A stretch of DNA of 50,488 nt from Fragilaria crotonensis (GCA_022925895.1 JAKSYS010000465.1:1-50488); one strand, 5' to 3'. Numbered from the stretch's first letter, positions 21,428 to 32,930 are shown. A program made the numbers and translations. Notes: generated by a model not told the origin, from the letters alone.

Positions 21428-24400
21428 TCATCCCCAAAACTTGACTTTGCCATCCACCCCGTGGCCGAGGTGCTATCGCCTTGGCTGAGTAGAACATCAT
21501 CCGCGCCGAGTTGGGGGCCCAACTGGTGCTCCACCCACACTCCAACCAGCGCCGCCAAAAATTCCAACGCGTTCAGTGACCCTCGCCCTATGAGGTCCGG
21601 ACCGAGGTGCATCCTCCACGCCACCCCGCTCTGGAGCCCGTAGCCCCCGATACCCTGGGGGCAAGCGTCGACCCGAACAATTCTGGTTGGCCACCGACAG
21701 ACGAGTCGGTTGATGGATATCCCTCGAGCCGCATCCTCGAGTAGTCGTTCCCACAACGAGAGGTCGTCTAGTTGCGACTGTGTGAGCTTCACCGACCCGT
21801 AGTCCTGGGCCCTCTCGCTCGCCCGGTACAGTCTTCCCAGGAACGGGCGCGAATTCGGGATAACAAATGCGGCATGGTTCAGTCGTCCAATCAAAGCCTC
21901 AAGGTCTTTGGAACTCGCCCTTCGCCCGGGCTTCTCCTTCATCCGCCGGATATCGTTCGTCCAAGCCCGATGCTTATCCCCTGGTAGGGAAACTGTGAAG
22001 TTCCTCGTATTGATCACCCATCCCAGAATAACCTTCCTCTCCGAAGCTTTCGCTTCGGCAAGGAACTTGGAAGTGGACAAGAGGCCGTCGCGTGGAAACG
22101 TTTCCTCTTCCGTGGCGGGCCTCCCTACCAGATGTAGTGCGAACGGCACTGCTGCCTCCAGTCTATCTCGGTCGCAATCTCTGCAGACTCCGAACATATC
22201 ATCGAGGTAGCAGTCGAAAATTGGTCCATCATCCCTTAGAGAAACGTCGATGGACATTTCCACAGCAGGCTCGAAGGTATCCTCCGCACCGACGAATCCC
22301 TGGTCGTTGTCGATCGCCTTTTCTGAGGAGAGCAAATCCTGTTGGGGCGCTCGCCACACGCTCTCATCCCAATCTCTCCGACGCACCAGGTCGTTCGCCA
22401 AGTCGGCTATCACCTCCGACACGTCGCTCCATTGCGACGGATTCGGCGACCCTCCGAAGGTCATCCGTAATGCCATGAGTAGAACACCCGCGATGCAGGT
22501 GCACGACTTCGCGGCCGTGGTCGGTTGCAAGTGTATCCGCCGATAGGCGGACTTGCAATCTACCTTTGTGATCAGCAGCCTTTCCCGTGGGAACCGTCGC
22601 CTTAGGAAACAAACGGAGTGGAGCAGTCTCGTCATGGCTCGGCCGAATCTGGCTGGTGTAAGTCGCGAGACCTCCACCCTGTCGTTCACACTCCGCTTAG
22701 CTCCTCGAGTCGTGTTGAATGACTGATCATGAGTCAGCCTCAATTTTGGCACCCTCTCTCCGTCTTCGTTGATTGTGTACTGTTCCGTGATTCCAAGTGG
22801 CGCCACTTCACAGTCGGGCAATTCCAAGGCCGCTTCTTTTGGCAAAGGAAGTTGCCATCCTCGTCGAACTTCGTCCTTAAGCATGTCGAGAAGTTTGGCC
22901 TCGTGGCCGCGGGCCGATTTGTGGTTGCCGCGAGCCAATGCGGCGATGACATCCGTGCGACGAACCGCGTCGTCTATCGGAGTCAGTGGGAAGGCGGCAC
23001 CGTCAGTGATACGTTCGCGAAAGCGACGCCACAGCGGGTGGCGGGAGAGGAGCGGGGCGAGAGCGTCGGCGGAGCGAAACTCGGACCCTGGTGTCAGGGT
23101 GGAAAACGGTTGCGCCGCGAGAGCGGCGCTCCAGTTGAGATCGAAACGTCGGAGCGTAGCTAGGTTGTGGGCCGTAGCCGCGGGCGTCCACTCGAAGATA
23201 AAGTCCGTGGGTTGGGTGGGAGGGGAATCATGCGACAGGATGGAAGCGAGCAGAGCCGGTAGGTGGGGAAACGGCAATAAGGGGTAGATGACACCGGGCC
23301 GTTGCAGTCGAGGGAAAGGAACAGGAGGCGTCGTGTACTTACCCGGTTGTAGTGGGGGCGAACTCGCCACGGAACGTGCAGGAGTACTGGGCGGCGTCGG
23401 GGAGGCGTGTTGTACGGAGCGAGAGGCGTGCATGAGCGCCGCTGGGGAATTCGGAACGGTCGCCGAGCGCGAGGGGCTGCGGGACAGTGCGCGAGGCGAG
23501 ACGTCGATCGGAGGCGAAGGGGTGCTGCGCGGCACCGGAGGGGCGTCCTGGGTGCGTCGAGCGGCGTGCATGAGCGCGGCCGGCGATCTGGTCGCTGGGG
23601 ACGCGGTGCGGGTGGCGACCGCTGACTGCGGCGACGTAGGCGAGGGGGTTGCCCGCGACTGGTTACGTAAGTCGCGAGTTCGTCCTGACGGCTGGCTGTA
23701 CGTCGGCGCCGTATTGGCCAGTGTAGTGATCGTTGTCGGCATTACTAGGTCTAGTTGTGGCTGCGAGGGAGCAGGTAAAGAGTAAGCATGATCACGGTTG
23801 ACTAGTTTCGGTTTCTTGGTTTTGTCCCCCTCATCTTGGTGGGAGCGCATTCGCGAACGACACTTGGCGACCCAAGCCGTCAAACCAGCCTTCTGCTCGT
23901 CGGTGAGCGCTACGTGTGTGCTGGAGTGGAAGCAGGACTTCACGCATCTGCCGTTCAAGTGGAAACGGCAACACAAATTTGGAATGGGAGCCTCGCCGGC
24001 GTGATCCACGAACGTCTGCCAATTGTCCTTGCTCGAGATTTTGATCAAACGCCCAATCGGGTTCGTGACTACGTCGTCCGCATATCCCGAGCGCCCGGAC
24101 GATGCTCCGCCCCGAGACGAGCTCGCCCCCGGTGCTGGTGAGTCCTCGCCTCCAAGCTTCGACTTAAGATACGGGCAAATCGGAAACTGAAACATGCCGT
24201 CGACTAGCTGCTGTCTCGCCTGGGTGAAGTCAAAAAGACTGGGATCAACTAAATCGATATGGTCGCAGCCTGCACACGCCACCAGGAACTGCTGGAGCCG
24301 CCGTTCGATAAACCATCCCAGACGGCTTGGCGCCGTTACGTCCACGGAAGCTAATTGTCGCAAATGGGCGACGGTTGTTCCTCCTGTCTTCGTCAGAAAA

Positions 24401-26055
24401 TGGACCCATGCGGTCAACATGGTCGTGATCGGTGACCGGGGCCCAAAGACCAACTCCGATACGCCGGACATGTTCTCGAGGAGACCGGCCAGTTCCCGAA
24501 AATCTCGTGGAACCGTGTGGCGAACCTGCGTAAGCCGCTTCACGTCTTTGTCGGTGAGTCCGGTCGTCGAGTCAGTGATCTTGAGCTGCATCCGCATGAG
24601 CTCGTCCGTGTTGTCATGTCCATCGTCTGATCCGGTCGGGTTCTTCCTCGCAAGCGGTTGGGGGCCGCACGCGAAGAGGCTGAAAGCTTCTGGCCTGTCG
24701 ACTGAGGTCGAGACGAACGAAGCCATTCGCACCGCTGTGCAGAAACCAGATGGGAGCCACACATCCAGGCCCAGGCGCGTCTTCAGGTGGTGGTGAAGGT
24801 GCTGGGCCACATAGGCTGCATTCGCTAGCCCGAGGATCTCGGTGTAAGTCTCGACGGGTTCCGTCGCCGCCTCCCCTGATCCCGTCCGCTGCGTTGCCAA
24901 TAATACCATCTGTTGCGTTGTCACGGGGAAAGCCTCGAAGCCTCCTTTCTTTGTGACTGTGGCTGCCGAGTTTGCCCGCTCCGTCACTTGCAACGCCAGT
25001 GCGTTCGCCAAGTTTGTCCATGCTTCGTTGGCCGCCGGTGCACCCATCGGGTCGGCTGCTGGTGTCCTTGCCACGGCTGCTCTTGTTGCGAGATGCCGCA
25101 GGTGGGTATCCCTCGCCCAAACATCCGCTCTAGGGTTAAGTAGTGAACCCGTGACGACCCCAATTTTGTTACCTAGTCGCTCCTTTGCGCGTGACGTTGC
25201 GACGTTCCACAACCACCTCGCGACGTATGCGGCCCGTCGGGCCGTCTGGGATTGCTTCGGGTCCTCTCCCGCCTGCATTGCCCTGGTTCTTATGGCTGCA
25301 ATAGCTGCCAGGCAGAGTTGTGATGCATCCGTGCTGTACGCCTCCATGATGGCGGCGAAGATAAATGCCGGCACGGGCAGTATGTTAGGCATCGTGATCC
25401 TGCTGTGAACCACCGTCACACTCGGGTCATCGTTCTCATCATTGGTCGGTCCTTGTTCCGGCCCCACCGAATTGTCCTCCTCGTCACTCGAATCGACCAT
25501 CAACAGTTTCTTATATTCCTGCATCTTAGATGTCGGAGTTTTGTTCGTGCGAGTGCGGCTTCCCACAGTGGATCGTTTGCTCGTCGGTTTCTTCGTCTTC
25601 GGCGGTCCGTCGTCTTTCGGTTGCTCCGGTTTTCTGGCCTGTTTGCCTCGTTCGGAGGTGACGTCGTCAACCGACGTCCAGGGTTCCATTTCGGACCACT
25701 CGATCATGGTGCCCGACTGTCCGTCGTACGCCCCCGAACTTTCGATGACGATCGTCGACGCTGTGCTTCCTGCACCGGTGAGAGCCCAGAGGTCCCCTCC
25801 GCTTTCGACATGGAGTTCGTCCTCCACATCCTGGTGGATATGGTGGGCTGCCAGGATGCCTCCCCTTCCCCTTAGCAGTAAGAGATGGCCTATCTTCGGG
25901 GAACAGAGTCGGCGAAAACCATTGACGGTGTTGAGCTCGCTCGCCTGGAGGTTCTCAAATCGTTCGACCTCGTCCCACTGATCAATCTCACGGAAGACGT
26001 CCACCCACGTCTTGGACAGGGTGATGGGCGAGAAGACCGAAGGTGTGGAGGACAT
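21295..26055 (-). CDS. DIRS-like Gag-RT-RNase H polyprotein
   Basis: 1586 codons from ATG at 26055. The first about 650 residues are Gag-like and alanine-rich, with an acidic/Lys-rich segment around 150-220. A zinc finger near residue 690-712 reads CCRFHLNGRCVKSCFHSSTH. A Pro/Ser/Arg-rich spacer follows (about 780-930). RT motif A lies near 1165 (ITKVDCKSAYRRIHL) and motif C near 1280 (DCYLDDMFG). RNase H starts near 1458 with Asp in RVDACPQGIGGYG, Glu in LNALEFLAALVGVW and Asp in LLSQGDSTSATGW. The RNase H C-terminal part continues in another frame from about 21428, so either a programmed -1 shift or a mutation lies there. All catalytic acids of RT and RNase H are visible. Confidence 0.85.
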   Translation of the reverse strand: MSSTPSVFSPITLSKTWVDVFREIDQWDEVERFENLQASELNTVNGFRRLCSPKIGHLLLLRGRGGILAAHHIHQDVEDELHVESGGDLWALTGAGSTASTIVIESSGAYDGQSGTMIEWSEMEPWTSVDDVTSERGKQARKPEQPKDDGPPKTKKPTSKRSTVGSRTRTNKTPTSKMQEYKKLLMVDSSDEEDNSVGPEQGPTNDENDDPSVTVVHSRITMPNILPVPAFIFAAIMEAYSTDASQLCLAAIAAIRTRAMQAGEDPKQSQTARRAAYVARWLWNVATSRAKERLGNKIGVVTGSLLNPRADVWARDTHLRHLATRAAVARTPAADPMGAPAANEAWTNLANALALQVTERANSAATVTKKGGFEAFPVTTQQMVLLATQRTGSGEAATEPVETYTEILGLANAAYVAQHLHHHLKTRLGLDVWLPSGFCTAVRMASFVSTSVDRPEAFSLFACGPQPLARKNPTGSDDGHDNTDELMRMQLKITDSTTGLTDKDVKRLTQVRHTVPRDFRELAGLLENMSGVSELVFGPRSPITTMLTAWVHFLTKTGGTTVAHLRQLASVDVTAPSRLGWFIERRLQQFLVACAGCDHIDLVDPSLFDFTQARQQLVDGMFQFPICPYLKSKLGGEDSPAPGASSSRGGASSGRSGYADDVVTNPIGRLIKISSKDNWQTFVDHAGEAPIPNLCCRFHLNGRCVKSCFHSSTHVALTDEQKAGLTAWVAKCRSRMRSHQDEGDKTKKPKLVNRDHAYSLPAPSQPQLDLVMPTTITTLANTAPTYSQPSGRTRDLRNQSRATPSPTSPQSAVATRTASPATRSPAALMHAARRTQDAPPVPRSTPSPPIDVSPRALSRSPSRSATVPNSPAALMHASRSVQHASPTPPSTPARSVASSPPLQPGKYTTPPVPFPRLQRPGVIYPLLPFPHLPALLASILSHDSPPTQPTDFIFEWTPAATAHNLATLRRFDLNWSAALAAQPFSTLTPGSEFRSADALAPLLSRHPLWRRFRERITDGAAFPLTPIDDAVRRTDVIAALARGNHKSARGHEAKLLDMLKDEVRRGWQLPLPKEAALELPDCEVAPLGITEQYTINEDGERVPKLRLTHDQSFNTTRGAKRSVNDRVEVSRLTPARFGRAMTRLLHSVCFLRRRFPRERLLITKVDCKSAYRRIHLQPTTAAKSCTCIAGVLLMALRMTFGGSPNPSQWSDVSEVIADLANDLVRRRDWDESVWRAPQQDLLSSEKAIDNDQGFVGAEDTFEPAVEMSIDVSLRDDGPIFDCYLDDMFGVCRDCDRDRLEAAVPFALHLVGRPATEEETFPRDGLLSTSKFLAEAKASERKVILGWVINTRNFTVSLPGDKHRAWTNDIRRMKEKPGRRASSKDLEALIGRLNHAAFVIPNSRPFLGRLYRASERAQDYGSVKLTQSQLDDLSLWERLLEDAARGISINRLVCRWPTRIVRVDACPQGIGGYGLQSGVAWRMHLGPDLIGRGSLNALEFLAALVGVWVEHQLGPQLGADDVLLSQGDSTSATGWMAKSSFGDECPILLGWPANSLHTYRTTDWCIILSGSLERKTPWQMCYRGTLR

Positions 26056-26850
26056 GGTGTTGTGGGCGGGGAGTAGATGCGAGGTAAAGCGGCCAATTTT
26101 AATTCTATTCTAGAATCGCCGTTGTCTTTGTCGGACTTGCGAATTATGATGACTTTCACAACGTCGTATCTCGTCTGTCAGTCGTCCTTCCTTGCGAATA
26201 TCCCAATCTGAATGAACTTCAAGAAAACACGAAAGGAGCGATGTCTCGTTCAACAAAAATTCAAAACGGCTCGTCTGGCCTTGGACAGAGTCTACTACTA
26301 GCCGCATTGATCTGAGATTGCAAGTTGCAAGTACTGTAGTACTCGTACTAAGACATTGTTACGTTGTTACTCGGGATCTATCGCAGTTTCGCATTACAAT
26401 ACAGTAGATCGTAGTATCAAATACATGTTGCGGGAAGGAAGTGTCTGATGGCTCTCTACTTGTACTCGAGTAAATGAGCACAATGTACCGCCCCCAAAGT
26501 CGCAATCTTCATGAAGAGAACTCATCAAAAGCCACAATGACAACTTTTATAATAACGTCAAAAGTATCAAAGTGTGTGCATTGTCGCAACCTGATCCCTG
26601 AGTTGACGTACTTCAGTGACGCGCACATTTTCCGCATGTGATGACTGGAGGAATCATGACATGTCGAAAGAGAGCAAATGATCTCGTCCACGCTATTGTG
26701 TCGACAGTTGCGATCCGAGATGTTGTTGTCTCAAGGTTCAACTAAACGCATTGGCCCCGCTTGATCCGCATGCTGAAAAAGACGTTCAAAGCTGCTCTGT
26801 ACACTAACAAAGATCCAACCATTTTGATCGCTGTAACTTGACGACGACTC
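26056..26850. other. Retrotransposon flank and intergenic DNA, no supported gene
   Basis: No repeat matching the other flank (19600-19985) was found by eye, and no protein motif. The change from GC-rich to AT-rich sequence is near 26090. Confidence 0.4.
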
Positions 26851-26967
26851 GCATCATACAACCATCGCATCGCAAACGCAACCGCAACGCAACGGAAGCA
26901 AAAGTTGTGGAAACTTGCATCCCTTTGGAAAGGGAAATGATGCTCCGCGAATGTACAGCAAGATCGG

Positions 26968-27831
26968 GTGTGGAAGGAGCAAACGACGAGCATTTTCAAC
27001 CTGGTGGCGATGAAAGATATTGACGCGGAATGTAACGGAGAAACGGCAAACTACAGTGGGCCATTCCGCAAATGGCTTCCGATGATATCCTGCTCGGATT
27101 TGATTAATGTTGATGTGAATCTCCAATGCACAGACGATGGTGCAACAGACCTTCACATTGCGAGTCAAAATGGCCATGTGGAAGTTATCCGCGCCTTGCT
27201 CGAAAACGAGAGTGCTGATGTGAATCTCCAAATGACTGATGGTGCAACAGCCCTTTTCCTTGCGAGTCAAAATGGCCATTTGGAAGGCGACCGCGATGCT
27301 CCAAAACAACAAGGTCGATGTGAATCTCCAATGTACAGATTGTTTGACATTCCTTGGGAATAGCAAAGTAAGCCCAACTTACCAATGGTGCAACATCACT
27401 TTTCATCGCGAGTTGTAATGGCCATGTGGAAGTTGTCCGCGAGTTGCTCGGGAATGACAAGGTGGATGTGAAGCTCCAACTTTCTGATGATGGTACAACC
27501 GCACTTGATGTTGCTCTCATGAAAAAATGATGATGTTGTATGTCTCTTGATGGAACACACGGCGAGTATGAAGTGTCGTGAGAAGGAATCGCTGAATCGC
27601 AATGTGGAGGCAGTTTGCACGCAGCCTTCGAACGCGAATTCCAGTCTACAAGATCGCGAAGGCGTTGTACTCAACAAGAGGGAAAAGGTTGGGTGGAAAC
27701 GGGTTGGTCGCATCTGTGCTGCTTTATGCTGCTGTTTGAAATGTGTTTGTTGTTCGATGAAAAGCAAACGGGTGGGTACAAATATTGAGAAGGAGAACGG
27801 TGACGAAACTCGTGACAAGTCTCGCGATTAG
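26968..27831 (+). pseudogene. Decayed ANK-repeat gene (VNLQCTD-type repeats)
   Basis: ANK units TDLHIASQNGHVEVIRALL (about 27150), TALFLASQNGHLE (about 27250) and TSLFIASCNGHVEVVRELL (about 27390) end with TALDVALMKK near 27520. The next expected words, NDDVVCLLMEH, are found one base out of frame after an A6 run (27526-27531). The tail continues to 27831 with a Cys-rich stretch (CAALCCCLKCVCCSMKS). Further shifts lie near 27290 and 27360. The repeats resemble those of 45007-46209 more than the kinase-linked ones. DNA just upstream (26950-27010) matches 48890-48970, so the locus was duplicated. Confidence 0.6.
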
Positions 27832-28094
27832 TGAAAGGTTAAGTTGCACATTCTTTATAAGGGTAGATAACAATAAGATCCATCTGATTTACACAACCTT
27901 TCGCTGCTCATGCGGACCTTTCCTTAGATACATCCAGCGATATCTTGTTCGCGATATACTTAAATCTGGTGCATTTGCACCTGTTGTGTCGCCGCTCTTC
28001 TGATCGTTTATCTTCGAGCTAAGCTATATTCATTAGACAAATGGATACCTGGAATCGAATCCGAATTTGGATACGTTTTAACTTTCTTTTGGGC

Positions 28095-28672
28095 AGAACC
28101 AGCAGCAGATGCGAGAGAGGTTGGCGAGCGATAGGGTTGAACCGGTTGTTGGCGGCACGGGCTATACTGTCAGCTAATCAGTTCATGCACTGACCAAGTG
28201 GGCGATTCCCATGTTGGATGACAAGAACAACGGGCACACTTCCAAGAAGTAGGATCAGACATGCTGAGGCGCAAGGATACAGCATCATGATTCTTTGAAG
28301 TCGACATGCCTCGAAAAAATGATTGCGACGACGATATCTTGTTTGAAATTGTGCCTCCACACGTTTCCTTCCTGATCTTGAATCTCTTATTTCTTGAGCA
28401 ATCCGAAATAGTGACGACTTTTCTTCGTTCTGCGGTTGAGGTGGCATCGACTGCAAAGTTGGACCAAAGTACTGCTCTTTTCGAGAATTACGCCATGCCA
28501 ATTGAAACATCTTTGAAAATGCACAGGCACTCGACGGAGTTACATTCATGGTAATCTTAGAAGCAGCCGAACGGAATGCGAATAGGAAGAAAAGTACGAA
28601 TGCTTCATGTCCGGCGTCAGAACGGAACTCCCACTCGAGTGAAAGGTACGAATGCGGCTCACCATAAAGTGT
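28095..28672 (+). pseudogene. Relic of ANK-kinase family C-terminal domain
   Basis: Across shifts one can follow QQQMRERLASD, ANQFMH, FLEQSEIVTTFLRSAVEVAS (about 28395), FENYAMPIETS and a final TPTRVKGTN-AAHHKV before TGA. These match in order the coiled coil and C-terminal domain of the intact paralogues (LLQEQQEMLQRLASG, ANQF, LDQCGKMKTLLESVIEEGA, PIWVKGE). The central VVFICAHSG part is lost. No kinase lies upstream: the ANK pseudogene at 26968-27831 could be its former N-terminus. Confidence 0.65.
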
Positions 28673-29343
28673 GAGCCTGGAGTCCTTGTGCAGCTGGTTG
28701 CGCAGCGATATCATTCCTTGAGTAAGATTCGTTGTCATGGATTAAACACATTCGGAATGAACCGTAGACACAGGAGTGACGACGCCACCGGAATGACACA
28801 TGGTCCTCCGATTTCAAGAGCAAGCGACGACGCCTGCCCGATTCTTCTCGATTTGTTGGAACTCCTGCTGCCTGTTGGACTGCAACGAAAACAAATCTCT
28901 CCTTGCTGTTTTCACGGATGAATGGGTGCAACGGAACACTTGAACTGAAAATGGTGGGACTACACTTTGGCGCGAGCAGCACTTTGTCAATATTGGAATT
29001 GGATTCGCGAATGTTGACATTTCGCGGAGGTTGCGATGTATGGGCTCCAAGCGAGCGCCGTTCAACTACCGTATGTGCAGTCGTGATTACTTGTACGAGT
29101 GTCTGTCACCGACAACAAACAGCAACCCAAGTAAGATCGATCCGAAGAAGACGCAGCTATCTCCTCCGTCGCGGCAAGTACGAGTACCGCACAGCAGTGA
29201 CAACATCCTTGTGAAACGAGGTGAAGGTTCAACGTACAGAACGTATGATATATTCTCCATTCTCCTATTCGTGGTGATGATGAAACGTTCAGAATCCTCC
29301 CCTTTCGAAGGTGCCACCGATGCAACACACATTGAGGTAAGGT
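28673..29343. other. Intergenic, no supported gene
   Basis: Short frames only. A 115-codon + frame at 29031-29378 overlaps the start of the next gene and has no recognisable motif. Confidence 0.35.
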
Positions 29344-30488
29344 TTGGAGGCAGAGATATTGAAATACTTGAAATTTGAGGATTTGAAACATGGCAATGTT
29401 CTCGAGGGGAATTTATTGTTTCGAGAGGAAAGCATTTATGAATTTATGGAAGAAACCAACTTTGATGAACCCATTCGTCATTTATTCAAAGACTTTGACA
29501 ATGCTGCTCTAGTTGATGATGATGGGCTGCGACTGGAATACCTCAAGGCTCTCATGAAAAACAAAAACTTGGGCAATATCTGGAAAACCGCAAGTTAATA
29601 ATGACACTGGTCTATTCCTATCCTCTAATGATCCATCGTGTCGTCGATGAGGATTTTTGTAACGGATTTCTGAATTGGCTTATGTTTCAAAGGGAAGATA
29701 GTCCTGAAAAGGAATTTATCTTGGCAAATCGAACTGACTTGTATTCGCTACTGTCAAGAGGTCGTCACACTAACGATCCAAATCAAGGTTATTTGTATCA
29801 CAATTTGCTACCACCTGAACTAGCAGATACTGTGAAGCGATTAATCAAGAGAGGCGACCAACATGCAGCAGATTTGTTTGATCAGCTCATGAGCAATGAG
29901 ATAATTTCGGATTGGTTTTCTCATGATCACCGCAACGGCGGCTTTGATCAAAGCATTCATGAAACGATAAAAGCAGGTCAAACAAAAGTCTTTTTCAAGG
30001 ATTCAATTTTCGGAATATTGAGGTCTGATGATCACTCTGAATTGGCAGCTAACTGTGTCAGGAATGACCGTGTGGATATTCTCAATGAATGCTTGACGAA
30101 ACTTCAAGGGTTGGAACAATACACTTTTTACGTGTCGACTGTGCGGGAAATTACGAAGCTTGCGTCTGAGGAAAATGATCCTGGATATGTTATCAAGCTG
30201 GCAAAGGATCTGATTACAGAAAACTTACAACTCGTGAGAACCTCTCCTATTGTGGTGTACAATCTTGTTTGGTCTATTCCTGACCATCCGTCGGAACTAC
30301 GTTTTGAATTGCTTAACCATATCTTGAGAAGTGAGAAGAATCCTCAATTGACATCATTATTGGAATTCATGTTGGCAGAGTACCAGCTGGCCGGGATAGT
30401 CATCGAAACGGAGGAAGCTCTTGAACGAGCTGCACTATATCATAATCATGAATATGACAAATTCTTTCTGGATGATTTACCGGATTGA
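29344..30488 (+). CDS. Unrecognised helical protein in two overlapping frames
   Basis: The first frame (29344-29598, 84 codons) starts MEAEILKYLKFEDLKHG, the second (29601-30488, 295 codons) MTLVYSYPLMIHRVVDEDFC. In the second frame the codons before its ATG also read sensibly (LGQYLENRKLI), and the change can be placed in the A-rich stretch 29556-29567. A single-base indel there would give one protein of about 380 residues. It is Leu/Glu/Asp-rich with no transmembrane segment and alternating amphipathic helices, as in HEAT/ARM-like scaffolds, but no family was identified. It is the only sizeable gene here unrelated to ANK genes or transposons. Confidence 0.6.
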
Positions 30489-31449
30489 TGAATATTAAGG
30501 AATGCAGAGATTAGTGGATAATACGTGTGTCGATTGATGAGGGTTGAACTCGTCCAAATGTAGGGAGGTACCCTTTGCTTGCAGGCGGTATCCGAATTGC
30601 TGACTGTGGCCATATAGTTGGAGGGCAACACAGTTCCTGGACCATTCGAATCGAACAAAACTAGTGCTACATTCTATGATTTTGGCTACTTCGCAAATCA
30701 TTACGATTGTCTTGAGGAACAATATTGACACGTTTGCCAGTTTAGCTCCGTGTTTTATGACAAAAGCTTCTCTTCATCGTGAAAATGTGCTTCAAAAAAC
30801 TGGATTTGATCAGATGGCAGTCAGCAATACTGCAACAGTCAGCCTGTGCGAGCAACTTGTTGCTTTCAATGCTGCTGCCATTCCGCAGCAATAGCAGATT
30901 ATCCATCCGCGCTCGTTTCCCCTTGCTCAATCAATGCTTTGTAGCGTTCTTCCCAGTTGAGCAAATGAACTTGTCATTGCATAATGTTTCCATGGCGGCA
31001 TCCATGATGGGCTCGGAACAGGAGAGGACATCCCATCAACAACTTGCCCTGCAGTAGAGTACTTGCAGTTTTTCGAAAAGGCCCAGCCACTTCATCAACT
31101 TAATCAATTCATGATCGATATCGATTCGCTTCACCTTGGAAAGAGATGCGTGTGATGGCCTTTATCCATGAAGCTGACAAAATCTGAATTACTGCTGGGT
31201 TGCTTGCTCGCCTCGGCTTTTGCATTGGCGCGCTTTTGTGTTTGCAAAACTTTTTGACGATTCAACTTGATCCGTGGTGCTTGTCATGTCGCACGCCTCT
31301 GAGCAGCAGGTTGGCCATTTGCAGTGACGTCGAGTTTGTCAATGTGGTGTCAGTTTTTCTCCCCACAGAGTGTGCATTCCCAGCTGCAAGAGAAGTGTCG
31401 GCAGCATTCTGGCAGGATTGAGGTACACATCGACTACGTGTATAAACTG
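30489..31449. other. Intergenic, no supported gene
   Basis: Minus-strand frames near 30742-31200 give protein-like patches (KVKRIDIDHELIKLMKWLGL near 31110) broken by stops. They may be the remains of an unknown gene, but no family is recognised. Confidence 0.3.
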
Positions 31450-32215
31450 CAGCCCTTCAAGAAGAGCCTGACGCATCTCTTCTGGTTGACTGTTACCATG
31501 ACGAATGATAGTACAGGAACATCTCAATGCCTTTTCTTCCCTTCCCTTTCCAATCCCAAATCATTCATTTCTGGAACAAACAATGCGAAATGATGAATGC
31601 AACAAAGCGGTCAATCAATAGCAAATGTGGCGATAGCATTGTGGGATGGGTGTGTTTCTCCTCTGAAGTTTTGAATTTGTCATATCGCGTAGGATTTACA
31701 TATATGTATGCAGTACAAAGATACACCAAGTGCTACAAGTACAAGAAGCTACGGTGGTGACTGTCGAAAAATCTGGCGCGGACCTTCCTTCACCCGGTGC
31801 ACGTTCACCGGCCCCACCAGTATAGTTCTTGTGGAAGGACAAGATCCTATCTTGCGAATGTTGTGATTATTCCGAGAAAAGATACCCATACACCAAAGAC
31901 AGCATGACACTTCATCACTTCACGTCGAATCTACTCCTGTACAGAACAAGAAAGGCTCCATTCATTCGATTGCTTAGGTCCATTGTGCACTGGTGCAAAC
32001 ATCATAGTGGTGCACATGTGGACAGCAGACCTTGCAATGGCGTGACAGATCAGAGATGAGCCATCAGCCATCAACTATCCGTCAGTCACGTCTCAGCCAA
32101 CATTTTGATATCGATCGACGCTTCGTGTTGCTTCGTTTCAGAAGAATCTGCGCACTACGAGTCAAACGCTTGTCTTGATTCGCAATCGATTGCGAACACT
32201 TGAGATGTTAATCTC
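31450..32215. repeat. Segmental duplication, copy A (pairs with 44070-45060)
   Basis: Shared ordered words include CATCTCTTCTGGTTGACT, CATTTCTGGAACA, AATGATGAATGCAACAA, ATCTGGCGCGGACCTTCCTT, GTGATTATTCCGAGAAAAGA and CAGCCAACATTTTGAT. Identity is high enough to read by eye. It runs into the ANK copies that follow both regions. Confidence 0.75.
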
Positions 32216-32930
32216 GTCGAGGTTCTTTGAGCGCTTGCGCATGGGAGAAGAATTTGAATGCCACGAATGCCGTAATACAGCTCTCATCTGTGCGAGCTGG
32301 AAGGGCTATTTGGAGGCGCTTCGTGCTTTATTGAATGTAGGCAGGGTGCATGCGATTGTGAAAGTTGAAGACGACAGTACAGCTCTCCTTGGGGCGAGCT
32401 TGAGGGGCTATTCGGAAGTCATTCGTCCTTTATCTGTATCACGACGTAATGGATAAACACATTGCGAATGAGTGAAATAGCTCATGATGAGCCTCGCGAC
32501 GACCGTACGAATGATGATAATGTTCCTCTCTTTATTGAGACATTGCCCTTATCGGGGCTACCAAGAATGGCCGCGTCGTCGAAGTGGTTCGTGCTTTATG
32601 GAAACATATGAAACAGTGGATGTGAACATCTATCGCGAATGATACTGTAGTTTGCAGGACAGTGCTCACCAGCGCTTCCAAGAATGGCCATGTCAAGGAT
32701 ATGGTTCGTGCCATCTTGAATAACGAGAGGGGACGGATGTGAATATTTAGAATAATGATGGCGACACAACCCTTACCGGGGCTCGCCACAATAATAATGA
32801 TACACTGTAGCTCGTCTCTTGCAGGAGCACACATGAGCATGAAACATAATAAGAAGCGTCTCAAGTTGGAAGAGGGGAATCGCCGAAAGGATGATGAACG
32901 CATGAACTTTGACGTGAGAGCCTAGAAGAG
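32160..32930 (+). pseudogene. ANK-repeat and linker relic
   Basis: The start region (GAGTCAAACGCTTGTC...) matches the ATG region of the copy at 45007, but the ATG is ACG here. ANK units TALICASWKGYLEALRALL (about 32280), TALLGASLRGYSEVIRPL (about 32380), KNGRVVEVVRALWKH (about 32570) and ASKNGHVKDMVRAILNN (about 32680) follow with frame changes. The linker relic KKRLKLEEGNRRKDDERM lies at about 32845. No kinase follows. Confidence 0.65.

Larger units (their letters stand above)
19986..26055 (-). mobile_element. DIRS-like retrotransposon (tyrosine-recombinase type)
   Basis: On the minus strand the order is Gag-like region, Cys/His zinc finger, reverse transcriptase, RNase H, tyrosine recombinase. 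RT plus tyrosine recombinase without an integrase or aspartic protease is diagnostic of DIRS-like elements, which integrate a circular intermediate and normally make no target duplication. The element is markedly more GC-rich and arginine/alanine-rich than its surroundings, as expected of recently arrived or independently evolving DNA. The internal frameshifts are described with the ORFs. Terminal or split repeats were not identified in the flanks, so the limits given are those of the coding part. Confidence 0.85.

Noticed and set aside
22092-24796. Several + strand frames of 100-200 codons inside the retrotransposon
   Set aside because: Antisense of the GC-rich Gag-RT ORF; no known motifs, and the composition mirrors the real frame.
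28178-28738. 186-codon minus-strand frame
   Set aside because: It lies opposite a clear C-terminal-domain relic on the + strand and has no motif of its own, so it is a shadow.
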